From the NCBI RefSeq assembly GCF_900112765.1, contig NZ_FOMZ01000010.1, positions 175,088 to 239,087 of the forward strand: a stretch of DNA of 64,000 nt, given 5' to 3'. The notes beneath the pieces are model-generated. The model was not told the DNA's origin and searched no databases. It worked only from the letters and a program-made list of their open reading frames with translations. The position numbers and the translations under genes are program-made. This DNA is from Actinopolyspora alba. GTDB taxonomy: Bacteria > Actinomycetota > Actinomycetes > Mycobacteriales > Pseudonocardiaceae. Shown here one piece after another: positions 17,533-25,091 of the stretch (its first letter is position 1; every line of letters starts with the position of its first letter).

Positions 17533-18119
17533 CTCACACCACCCCCACCAGGCAGCCGAGGTGCAAAGGTTCCAGACGCGTAGACACGCGTCCCATCACA
17601 AGCGATAGCATCAACAACGCTCCACATCAGTAGTGACTGGATGACGGAGCCAACCCCGCGTCCGAGGCCGCCAAGCACACGACGCGGGAAGGGCTACTCG
17701 TCCGGTGGTCGCCACCGGACGAGTGGTCAAAACATCGATGACTCAGCTTTCGAGCCACCTGGCGCTACACGAATTCGCTCCAGTAGCACCGACACGCATC
17801 TGAGCCACATACACGCCATACCGCATCGCTGACCTAAGTGGCCTGATCCGGCAAGGGCACGAGGTTCCACAGGCTGCGAACCAACCCTTTCTTCAATCGA
17901 TCCGAAACGGACGATGGCCGACTCTCCCCACCCAGCTTGTCGCATTAGGTAGTCAACCAACGTCGCTTTGTACTCGATACAGTACAGTGTATACACTCAA
18001 GAAGACAAGCTAACAAGAAATACAAGTAGGATTACGACTTATATTTACCGCGAACGGGCGACAGTAGCTGCTCCTCAGCCGGGGCGATCCTGCTGTGATG
18101 CCCACCGGGAGGCAGACGC
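17533..18119. other. gene-free region of lower GC
   Basis: No convincing gene is seen in these 587 nt. Base composition drops noticeably from about 17.75 kb. The only structure I see is the inverted-repeat region before the XRE gene. Together with the neighbouring CRISPR array and pseudogene, this suggests acquired DNA. Confidence 0.5.
17969..17997. promoter_or_regulatory. inverted repeats upstream of XRE regulator
   Basis: TGTAC (17969-17973) pairs with GTACA (17982-17986). Directly beside it is the perfect 12-bp palindrome AGTGTATACACT (17986-17997). Both are about 120-150 nt upstream of the XRE start in an AT-rich stretch and may be its operator or part of its promoter. Confidence 0.35.
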
Positions 18120-18965
18120 ATGGGCACTTCGGAACCGACGATGCATCGCATCCAACTCGGCATGGAGTTGGAACAGCTCCGCACACAAGCAGGCAAGGAA
18201 CGAGAAGAGGTAGCTGAGCGTCTCGGTTGGTACCCCACCAAAGTCGGCAAGGTGGAAACCGGAGCGGCCACGCTCAGCGCGGCTGAAATCGAGGTGCTTC
18301 TCGGGTACTTCGAGGTAGACGAGACCACAGCTGAGCGGGTACGTCAGCTCGGTAAGGAAGCTCGCAGACGAGGCAGCTACGGCAAGGTATCCGACTGGGC
18401 TCGCAGTTATGTCGGGATGGAAGCCGGGGCTGCCGAGATCCTCCTCTTCGCCGAGGAGCTGATTCCCGGCCTGCTGCAGACCGAGGACTACGCGCGTGAG
18501 GTAGCCAAAGCATCAGTGCTGGCAAAGGCTCCCGATATCGACCAGCTCGTCAAACGACGTGTCCAACGTCGCGAGAAGTTGTACAGCACGGATCCGCCAC
18601 GCTTGTCGGTGATACTCGGCGAAGCAGCGCTGCGACGTCGGATCGGTGGAGCCGAGGTCATGCACGAGCAACTGGACCTGCTCCTCGAACTCGCCGAGTT
18701 CCAGCACGTCACACTGCAGGTGTTGCCGTTCAGTACCGGTAGCCACGCCTCGCTCGGAACCTCGTTCACCATCCTGCGGCTGCACAACAATCGCAAGCAC
18801 ACGATCTATGTCGAAGACATCACAAGCGCGGATTACCTGGATCGACCGCACCACCTCGATACGTATAACCTGGTCTACGAGCGGCTACGGATGGACGCGC
18901 TCGGCTTGCACGAGTCCCAATCCGTGCTGCGACAGACCATGAATGACCTTGGCGCTGGAGGGTGA
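18120..18965 (+). CDS. XRE-family regulator with DUF5753 domain (Scr1/WhiJ type)
   Basis: The 281-residue protein has an N-terminal Cro/C1 helix-turn-helix (MELEQLRTQAGKEREEVAER, then GWYPTKVGKVETG). The C-terminal DUF5753 domain contains LIPGLLQTEDYAREVAKASV, VILGEAALRRRIGG, VTLQVLPFSTGSHASLGTSF and VYERLRMDALG. This is the large actinomycete family of paired XRE-DUF397 regulators that affect development and antibiotic production and may act as atypical antitoxin/toxin-like pairs. SD GGGAGG lies before ATG 18120. The DUF397 partner follows 4 nt downstream of the stop. Confidence 0.92.
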   Translation: MGTSEPTMHRIQLGMELEQLRTQAGKEREEVAERLGWYPTKVGKVETGAATLSAAEIEVLLGYFEVDETTAERVRQLGKEARRRGSYGKVSDWARSYVGMEAGAAEILLFAEELIPGLLQTEDYAREVAKASVLAKAPDIDQLVKRRVQRREKLYSTDPPRLSVILGEAALRRRIGGAEVMHEQLDLLLELAEFQHVTLQVLPFSTGSHASLGTSFTILRLHNNRKHTIYVEDITSADYLDRPHHLDTYNLVYERLRMDALGLHESQSVLRQTMNDLGAGG

Positions 18966-18969
18966 CGGC

Positions 18970-19173
18970 ATGACCCCCGACCTCACCGAGGCGCGGTGGC
19001 GTAAATCCACCCGCAGCAATGGCACCGGCGCGTGCGTTGACGTGGGGATCGCGCCTTCCGCCGCTGGAGTACGCGACACGAAACTGGGTGAGGACAGCCC
19101 CACCCTCGCGTTCACACGTTCGCGGTGGGGCTCCTTCCTCGACGCGATCAAAAGCGACCGCCTCGACGGCTGA
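18970..19173 (+). CDS. DUF397 small protein, partner of XRE regulator
   Basis: The 67-residue protein starts MTPDLTEARWRKSTRSNGTG and includes CVDVGIAPSAAGVRDTKLGE and FTRSRWGSFLDAIKSD. These match the DUF397 pattern: W-R-K-S-S/T near the N-terminus, C-V-E/D-V, V-R-D-S/T-K and a terminal W..F. The SD GGAGG lies inside the end of the XRE gene, indicating coupled translation. Such proteins are thought to bind and modulate their XRE partner. A terminator hairpin follows. Confidence 0.92.
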   Translation: MTPDLTEARWRKSTRSNGTGACVDVGIAPSAAGVRDTKLGEDSPTLAFTRSRWGSFLDAIKSDRLDG

Positions 19174-19185
19174 ACCACTGCCGTG

Positions 19186-19220
19186 AAGTCCCGCTCGGTA
19201 CATGCCGGGCGGGACTTTTC
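19186..19220 (+). terminator. intrinsic terminator after the XRE-DUF397 pair
   Basis: The 13-bp stem AAGTCCCGCTCGG / CCGGGCGGGACTT (one wobble pair) with a 6-nt loop is followed by TTTTC, 13 nt beyond the DUF397 stop. Confidence 0.8.
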
Positions 19221-19396
19221 GCTTCTCCGGCCACGATGGCTGATCGTGATGTGCCGAGATCGAGGCGTTCGATTGCCGAGGCTATGATGGCTCCTGACCG
19301 GAACCGGCCGAGAAGTACTGAGCTCACATCCGAGGTGCGATGTCGCGGTGGCTCGAAAACGTGCAACGGCGGTCATAACGTCGCAGGTCGCAGAGG

Positions 19397-19602
19397 GTGC
19401 TCTCCACGGGCGTGGAGGTGGACCGTCCGCCGAAGCCGAGAAACGCCGCGCCACCTCGTGCTCTCCACGGGCGTGGAGGTGGACCGTCGACCCAGGTGCG
19501 CTCGTCGATGATCGGTTCGTGCTCTCCACGGGCGTGGAGGTGGACCGGTCGTCGTCGCAGCCTGATGGTGTTCGAGGGGGTTCTCTCCACACGTGTTGAC
19601 CG
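19397..19602 (+). CRISPR. small orphan CRISPR array, type I-E-like repeat
   Basis: Three identical 29-nt repeats (19397-19425, 19458-19486, 19519-19547) begin GTGCTCTCCACG and end GTGGAGGTGGACCG. They are separated by three spacers of exactly 32 nt. A degenerate last repeat (GTTCTCTCCAC...GTTGACC, from 19580) marks the trailer end, so the leader should be at the left. The CTCCACG/CGTGGAG hairpin and 29/32 geometry are typical of type I-E. No cas gene is in the window. Confidence 0.88.
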
Positions 19603-19832
19603 GGCTGGGCGGCGCGTGGTCACCGGCAGCGATCAGGTACTCGGTACGCATCCGGCAGTAGTGGTGCCACCCGCCCAGCACCCCTCCGGCTGGTGCTGGG
19701 CGGGTCGATCGCCTCGCCTCGGAACTCGACTCCACGATCACGGAGCAGCGCACACAGCTCGAGATCAGCCTCCGGCACGGCGATCCCGGACATCTCGCCC
19801 AACCCGAGCAGGACGTGACACCGGCTCACCAC
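19603..19832 (-). pseudogene. decayed remnant of the gene A-gene B pair
   Basis: In one minus frame (from 19832) SRCHVLLGLGEMSGIAVPEA, then DLELCALL, matches gene A (CQVYLGLGEVTSLGE, PELCAQCC). After a frame change GGVLGGWHHYCRMRTEYLIA, then APPSPV, matches gene B (RILGGWHHYCRVCLQYVIGG, HSPSPV). The order A then B is the same as in the intact copy. The 5' end of A and most of B are missing. The remnant is wedged between the CRISPR array and the dgoD stop codon. Confidence 0.65.
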
Positions 19833-20977
19833 TCGACGAAGGCGCCGTCCGAATCACGCCAGACCGGCGAGCGCCAGCGGTGACCGCGCTCGGCGGCCTC
19901 GCGCACCTTCGCCTCGTCGATCTCGACGCCCAGCCCGGGTGCCTGCGGCGCGGCGACGTGCCCCTCGTCGAACCGGAACGGGCTCGGATCGACCAGGTAG
20001 TCCAGCAGATCCGAGCCCACGTTGTAGTGAATTCCCCTGCTCTGCTCCTGAATCAGGAAGTTCGGGGTCGCGAAGGCGACCTGCAGGCTGGCCGCCAGCG
20101 CCAGTGGCCCGAGTGGACAGTGCGGCGCCAGCGTCACGTCGTGCGCCTCGGCCATCGCCGCGATGCGGCGCACCTCCGAGATCCCGCCCGCATGTGAGAG
20201 ATCGGGCTGCGCCACGGCGATTCCGGAGGTCAGCACATCGCGGAAGTCCCAGCGAGAGAACAACCGCTCCCCCAGCGCGATGGGAATGGAAGTCGAGGTG
20301 ACGAGGTCGCGGACCTTGGCGGTGTTCTCCGGTAGCACCGGCTCCTCGACGAACAGCGGGGAGAGCGGCTCCAACCGGGGCAGCACCCGGCGACTCATCG
20401 CGGTGGAGAACCGACCGTGGAAGTCCACCGCCACGTCACGCTCGTCGCCGAGCACCTCGCGCACCGCGGCGACCCGGCTGACCACCGCGTCCAGCTCGGC
20501 GGGGGTGTCGATGTGGCGCAGCCTGCCGCTGCCGTTCATCTTCACGGCGGTGAAACCGGCCTCGACCTGCTCGGCGGCGGCTTCGGCCACGTCCGAGGGC
20601 TCGTCACCACCGATCCACTGATACACCCGGACCCGCTCGCGCACCGGCCCACCGAGCAGTCGGTGCACAGGTACGCCGTAGCTCTTGCCCGCGATGTCCC
20701 AGAGCGCCTGGTCTATGCCCGCCACGGCGCTGGAGAGCACCGGACCACCACGGTAGAAACCGCCCTTGGTCATCACCTGCCAGTGATCCTCGATGGCCAG
20801 CGGATCGCGCCCCACCAGCAGCTCGGACAACTCGTCGACGGCCGCCGCGACGGTGTGGGAACGCCCTTCCACCACCGGTTCGCCCCAGCCGACGATCCCC
20901 TCGTCGGTGGAGATCCTGAGAAACAGCCAGCGAGGCGGTACCGGGAAAGTCTCCAGCCCCGTGATTCGCATGTTCAC
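19826..20977 (-). CDS. dgoD: D-galactonate dehydratase (enolase superfamily)
   Basis: The 383-residue enzyme converts D-galactonate to 2-dehydro-3-deoxy-galactonate. The N-terminal cap MNMRITGLETFPVPPRWLFL and WGEPVVEGRSHTV are typical of DgoD. Barrel metal ligands and catalytic residues appear in order: VKMNGSG, VDFHGRFS (Asp plus catalytic His), FVEEPVLPEN (Glu), IALGERLFSRWDF (Glu), LAPHCPLGPL (catalytic His) and IQEQS. It is divergent from the dgoR-lactonase-dgoK-dgoA genes, which supply the rest of the pathway. Full length for the family. Confidence 0.94.
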   Translation of the reverse strand: MNMRITGLETFPVPPRWLFLRISTDEGIVGWGEPVVEGRSHTVAAAVDELSELLVGRDPLAIEDHWQVMTKGGFYRGGPVLSSAVAGIDQALWDIAGKSYGVPVHRLLGGPVRERVRVYQWIGGDEPSDVAEAAAEQVEAGFTAVKMNGSGRLRHIDTPAELDAVVSRVAAVREVLGDERDVAVDFHGRFSTAMSRRVLPRLEPLSPLFVEEPVLPENTAKVRDLVTSTSIPIALGERLFSRWDFRDVLTSGIAVAQPDLSHAGGISEVRRIAAMAEAHDVTLAPHCPLGPLALAASLQVAFATPNFLIQEQSRGIHYNVGSDLLDYLVDPSPFRFDEGHVAAPQAPGLGVEIDEAKVREAAERGHRWRSPVWRDSDGAFVEW

Positions 20978-21190
20978 TCCGTTTCGCCTGTCGGGTTTCG
21001 CTCGTGGGGTTCGGTGTCCGCGCTTGCCGGGGGTCGCGTGCCCTCCCGGAGGAGTGCAGAGCCGAGCGAGAGATTCTGTATGACAGGTAAATCCGCGTCA
21101 ACACCACATCCGGAGCAATCAAGCCCCGATCATCGGACCACTCGATTAGTATGAACTGCGTATTCGCCGACTCGTCCGAACCGGATGAAG

Positions 21191-21219
21191 CCTATCGATG
21201 TGAGAACGTATCTGATAGG
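21191..21219. promoter_or_regulatory. inverted repeat in the dgoD-dgoR divergent region, possible DgoR operator
   Basis: CCTATC (21191-21196) pairs with GATAGG (21214-21219), centred about 77 nt before dgoR. A second short dyad, CTGTATGACAG, lies nearer dgoD (about 21074-21084). FadR-type regulators usually bind such dyads in divergent promoters. Nothing else is recognised in this 304-nt gap. Confidence 0.35.
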
Positions 21220-21281
21220 TTTCCGATCCGAACGCCGGGGATACTCGGCGGATGCCGCCCGACGAGCGACCGAGGACACGG

Positions 21282-22040
21282 ATGAGCGAGACCGACGAAC
21301 CGGAGCGCCCGGGAACTCGGGACGCCGCGACCGAACTCGAGGAACTGATCTTCGAACGGTTCGGGGTGGGCGAGCTGCTGCCCTCCGAGTCCGAGCTGGC
21401 GACCCGGCTGGGTGTCAGCAGGCTGACCGTGCGCGAGGCGATCCGGTCACTGCAGGCACGGGGCATGGTGGAGATCCGCAAGGGAAGACGTCCCCGCGTC
21501 ACCGCACCCAGCGGGGACCAGATCGGGGACTTCTTCAACACCCTGCTGCGCTGGAACCCCGGCTCGGCCTTCGAACTGCTCGAAGTCAGGCACGGCCTGG
21601 AGACGCAGACCAGCACGCTCGCCGCGAACAACGCCGGTTCGAGCGACGTCTCCGCGATGGAACTGGCGATCAGGGCGATGGACCAGGCCGAGGACGCCAC
21701 CGAGTACCACGAGGCCGACCTGCGGTTCCACGAACTGCTGGCGCGAGCCTCCGGCAACCGGATGCTGGCACTGCTCATCGAGGCGCTGGCGGGCAGCCTG
21801 CACGACAGCATGATCGCCAGTTACCGGGGACACCGGAAGCTGGGCGGTTCGCACGCCGACGCGGCCGAACAGCACCGCGAGGTACTCGACCGGGTCCGAC
21901 GACGCGATCCCGGCGGAGCGGCCGAGGCGATGCGCAGGCACCTGCGAACCACCGAGCGGGATCTGCGCGCCGTGTTCAACACACCCCCGGGGAAACCGGA
22001 AGAAGACCCCCCGGGCGAGCGACAGGATTCGGACTGCTGA
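21282..22040 (+). CDS. dgoR: GntR-family regulator, FadR subfamily, of D-galactonate catabolism
   Basis: The 252-residue protein has an N-terminal winged helix (ELLPSESELATRLGVSRLTV, then REAIRSLQARGMVEIRKGRR). The C-terminal FCD ligand domain shows LEVRHGLETQTSTLAA, YHEADLRFHELLARASGN and HADAAEQHREVLDRV, which includes the Asp/His metal-ligand pattern of the family. ATG 21282 was chosen; an in-frame ATG 21252 would add ten residues. Its position between dgoD and the rest of the pathway suggests a galactonate- or KDGal-responsive repressor. Confidence 0.88.
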   Translation: MSETDEPERPGTRDAATELEELIFERFGVGELLPSESELATRLGVSRLTVREAIRSLQARGMVEIRKGRRPRVTAPSGDQIGDFFNTLLRWNPGSAFELLEVRHGLETQTSTLAANNAGSSDVSAMELAIRAMDQAEDATEYHEADLRFHELLARASGNRMLALLIEALAGSLHDSMIASYRGHRKLGGSHADAAEQHREVLDRVRRRDPGGAAEAMRRHLRTTERDLRAVFNTPPGKPEEDPPGERQDSDC

Positions 22041-22116
22041 GCGAAAGCAGCGGCAGTGTCCGAACCGGGCGGCACCGTCCGGATCGGCAGAACCCGGCAC
22101 GAAAGGATTCTTCGGC

Positions 22117-23010
22117 TTGCACAGCGATTCGAACGTTGCCGTACACCGGGCCGAACAGTTGACCGAGAACCGCGCCGAGCACGGCGAGGGACCGGTCTGG
22201 GACGAGGCCACCGGACAGCTGCACTGGGTGGACATGCTCGCCGGGGACCTGCTGAGCATGGTCCCGGGCGGCACCGTCGGCCGCACCAAGGTCGGAACCG
22301 TGGCCGCCGTGGCACGGCCGGTGGTGGGCGGTGGTCTGGTGCTGGCGCTGGAACGGGGCTTCGCCCTGCTGCGGCCGGGCAACGAGACACCGGAGTCACT
22401 GCCCGAGTTGTGGAGCGACCCCTCGGTGCGCATGAACGACGGCGGGTGCGATGCCCTCGGCAGGTTCTACGCGGGATCGATGGCCTACGACGAATCCCCC
22501 GGTCGTGGGGCGTTGTGGCGGCTGCACGGCGACCTGAGCACCGAACGGGTGCTGGACGGGGTGACCATCTCCAACGGTCTGGTGTGGACCCCCGACGGTG
22601 GGGCGGCGTACTACGTGGACACCCCCACCCGGCGCATCGACCGGTTCGACGTCACGCCGGGCACCGGCGAGCTGCACGACAGGCGTCCCGTGGTGCGGAT
22701 TCCGAACGAGCTCGGCGCTCCGGACGGGTTGACGCTGGACGCCGCGGGCTGCCTGTGGGTCGCGCTCTGGCAGGGCGGGGCGGTGCACCGCTACAGCCCG
22801 GAGGGCGAGCTACTCACCAGGGTGGAGCTACCCACACCCCAGGTGACCGCCTGCGCGTTCGGCGGAGCCGACCTGGACACCCTCTACATCACCACCTCCC
22901 GGCAGGGCATCGAGAACCGGGAGGACCCCCACGCGGGCGCGTTGTTCCGCTTCGATCCCGATGTCCGGGGCAACCGCGTGCACCCGTTCCGGACCGAGGA
23001 GGACGCTTGA
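22117..23010 (+). CDS. SMP-30/gluconolactonase-family lactonase (likely galactonolactonase)
   Basis: The 297-residue beta-propeller has divalent metal and active-site signatures: EHGEGPVWDEATGQLHWVDM, VRMNDGGCDALGRFYAGSMA, DGVTISNGLVWTPDGG and LGAPDGLTLDAAGCLWVALW. These give the metal ligands Glu, Asn and Asp. The start appears to be TTG 22117 with GAAAGGA upstream. It overlaps dgoK by TTGA. In this operon the natural reaction is hydrolysis of D-galactono-lactone to D-galactonate ahead of DgoD. That specificity is inferred from neighbours; the family also acts on gluconolactone and arabinolactone. Confidence 0.88.
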   Translation: MHSDSNVAVHRAEQLTENRAEHGEGPVWDEATGQLHWVDMLAGDLLSMVPGGTVGRTKVGTVAAVARPVVGGGLVLALERGFALLRPGNETPESLPELWSDPSVRMNDGGCDALGRFYAGSMAYDESPGRGALWRLHGDLSTERVLDGVTISNGLVWTPDGGAAYYVDTPTRRIDRFDVTPGTGELHDRRPVVRIPNELGAPDGLTLDAAGCLWVALWQGGAVHRYSPEGELLTRVELPTPQVTACAFGGADLDTLYITTSRQGIENREDPHAGALFRFDPDVRGNRVHPFRTEEDA

Positions 23011-23957
23011 GTCCCGAGGTGATCACCTTCGGCGAGACGATGGGGCTGCTGCTGGCGGAGCAGGGACAACCGCTGGAACACGCGGCGGGGTTCCGGCGTT
23101 CGATCGCCGGAGCGGAGTCGAACACGGCCGTGGGGCTGGCCCGTCTCGGTCACCGCGTGGGGTGGTTCGGGCGGGTGGGCGACGATCCGTTCGGCCGTTC
23201 CGCGCTGCGTACCCTGCGCGGCGAAGGAGTCGACGTCTCCCGGGCGGTGGTGGACGAGTCGCTGCCCACCGGGCTGCTGGTGCGCGACGCGCACGCGCAC
23301 CGCCCCATCGAGGTCTGCTACTACCGGAGTGGCTCGGCCGGCAGCGCCCTGCACGAGGGGGACGTGGACGAGGAGTGGATCGGTGGGGCCGGGTTGCTGC
23401 ACCTGACCGGCATCACCGCCGCGCTGTCCGAGGACGCGAGAACGGCCACCGAACGGGCGGTGCGGGCGGCGCGGGATGCCGGGGTTCCGGTGAGTCTGGA
23501 TCCCAACATCCGGCGCAAACTCGCCGGGATCGAGCGATGGGTCGAGCTGCTGCGCCCACTCACCGAGCGAGCCGACCTGGTACTGACCGGTCTGGACGAG
23601 GCCGAGGAGATCAGCGGGGGCGTCGGCGAGCGTGCCGCCGCCGGGTGGTTGCTCGAACGGGGTGCTCGGCTGGTGGTACTCAAACTGGGCTCGCGCGGCG
23701 TCTGGGCCACCGACGGTGAGCGGGAGTGGTTCCAGCGGGCGGCCGAGGTGCCCGCTGTGGATCCGGTGGGGGCGGGTGACGCGTTCAACGCCGGGTTCCT
23801 CTCCGCACAACTGCGGGGGATTCCGGTGCCCGAGGCGTTGTCCGAGGCCGCCACCGTGGCGAGCAGCGTGGTGCAGATCCCCGGGGACATGGACGGCCTC
23901 CCCGACGCGCGGCTGCGGGATCTGGCCGTGGGGGACGAGCAGGTCACCGCACGCTGA
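23007..23957 (+). CDS. dgoK: 2-dehydro-3-deoxygalactonokinase/gluconokinase (PfkB family)
   Basis: The 316-residue ribokinase-fold enzyme starts at TTG 23007, overlapping the lactonase stop (TTGA), with SD GAGGAGG. Features: VITFGETMGLLLAE; the substrate region RRSIAGAESNTAVGLARLGH; CYYRSGSAGSALHEGD; DPNIRRKLAG; the anion hole and catalytic Asp in DPVGAGDAFNAGF; and VLKLGSRGVW. The PfkB KDG kinase type, rather than the DgoK hexokinase fold of enterobacteria, is used here. It phosphorylates the DgoD product. A repeat element separates it from the aldolase gene. Confidence 0.9.
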   Translation: MSPEVITFGETMGLLLAEQGQPLEHAAGFRRSIAGAESNTAVGLARLGHRVGWFGRVGDDPFGRSALRTLRGEGVDVSRAVVDESLPTGLLVRDAHAHRPIEVCYYRSGSAGSALHEGDVDEEWIGGAGLLHLTGITAALSEDARTATERAVRAARDAGVPVSLDPNIRRKLAGIERWVELLRPLTERADLVLTGLDEAEEISGGVGERAAAGWLLERGARLVVLKLGSRGVWATDGEREWFQRAAEVPAVDPVGAGDAFNAGFLSAQLRGIPVPEALSEAATVASSVVQIPGDMDGLPDARLRDLAVGDEQVTAR

Positions 23958-24000
23958 ACCGTTCGACCACCCGTTGCGGAGTCGGCACGGCCCCGGTGGC

Positions 24001-24275
24001 GTCGATTTCTCGCGAAATTGACGTGCCGCTGGGGCGGCACGGCGGAGGCGGGCGTCGATTTCCCACGAAATCGCCGGGCCGCTTCGATGCCGGGCCTTCG
24101 CCACTTCCAGTGCCGAACCCCCAACCACCCGCGCAGCTCGCACCGCCGCGGGTTCTTCCGTGCGGCGTCGATTTCTCGCGAAATCGCCGCCGTGGGAGCA
24201 ACCGCCGTGGGAGCAACCGCCGGGAAGCGACCGTGAGTGTCGCAGCGCGGGTGTCCCCGGTGCGTGAGTCGGATG
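24001..24275. repeat. composite palindromic repeat element, copy 2, inside the dgo locus
   Basis: Three palindromes (24001-24022, 24053-24074 and 24167-24188) are present. The spacer before the third (CACCGCCGCGGGTTCTTCCG, then TGCGGCG) and the right flank (GCGACCGTGAG..., GCGGGTGTCCCCGGTGCG) match copy 1 near 5.2 kb. A short tandem (GTGGGAGCAACCGCC twice) follows. It separates dgoK from dgoA and accounts for most of the 453-nt gap. Confidence 0.72.
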
Positions 24276-24410
24276 CATTGCGAGGCCGGGCCGCTCGCCG
24301 CGTAGGTCGCTACTCAAGAGCCGGCCCAACACTCCCAAGGCGCCGACTCACGTGACGGCTAACCGAGCACGCACACGAATACCGTTTCGAGTTCTGTACG
24401 GAGGAGAGGA

Positions 24411-25034
24411 ATGTACCGCTGGCAGGTATCAAGCACCATCGCCGAGCACGGGGTGGTGGGTATCGTCCGGGCCGCCGACGCACGATCGGCAAGGCGGCGC
24501 GCCACGGCCTGCCTGAACGCGGGCCTGGAGGTGCTGGAGGTCTCGCTGACCACGTCGGGCGCCACGACGGTGCTGCGGGAGCTCCGCGATGAGTACCCGA
24601 ACGCGCTGCTGGGGGCGGGAACAGTGCTGGACGCCACCTCCGCCCGGCTCGCCGTCGACGCCGGGGCTCGGTTCCTGGTATCGCCGTCGCTGCACGACGA
24701 GGTGATCTCCACCGGCCACCGCTACGGCGCGGCGGTGCTGCCCGGTGTCGACACGCCGAGCGAGCTGGTGCGGGCCCTGGAAGCGGGTGCCGACGCGATC
24801 AAGCTGTTCCCCGCCAGCAGGTGGACGCCGGAGAGCATGCGGGACGTGCTCGCGGCGCTGCCGCAGGCCCCGCTGGTTCCCACCGGCGGAGTCTCGGTGG
24901 ACCGGGCCCCCGACTGGATAGCGAACGGGGCGGTCGCGGTCGGGATGGGGTCGGCGCTGTCCGAAGGCGACCAGGCGGAGGCCACCGAACGTATCTCGGG
25001 ACTGCTGGGACGGATTCGGCAGGCCCGCGGCTGA
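24411..25034 (+). CDS. dgoA: 2-dehydro-3-deoxy-6-phosphogalactonate/gluconate aldolase
   Basis: The 207-residue class I aldolase has VVGIVRAADARSARRRATAC, LEVLEVSLTTSGA (Glu general base), LGAGTVLDATSARLAVDAGA and FLVSPSLHD. The Schiff-base lysine is in AGADAIKLFPASRWTPESM, followed by LVPTGGVSVDRAPDWI. It splits the phosphorylated keto-deoxy acid to pyruvate and glyceraldehyde-3-phosphate. A strong SD, GGAGGAGAGGA, precedes ATG 24411. Context assigns it to the galactonate route; KDPG activity is also possible. Confidence 0.9.
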   Translation: MYRWQVSSTIAEHGVVGIVRAADARSARRRATACLNAGLEVLEVSLTTSGATTVLRELRDEYPNALLGAGTVLDATSARLAVDAGARFLVSPSLHDEVISTGHRYGAAVLPGVDTPSELVRALEAGADAIKLFPASRWTPESMRDVLAALPQAPLVPTGGVSVDRAPDWIANGAVAVGMGSALSEGDQAEATERISGLLGRIRQARG

Positions 25035-25091
25035 TCACGCTCGCACCCGGTACGGCCGGGAGACGCGACGCGGGACCGGTGGCGAGACGGC

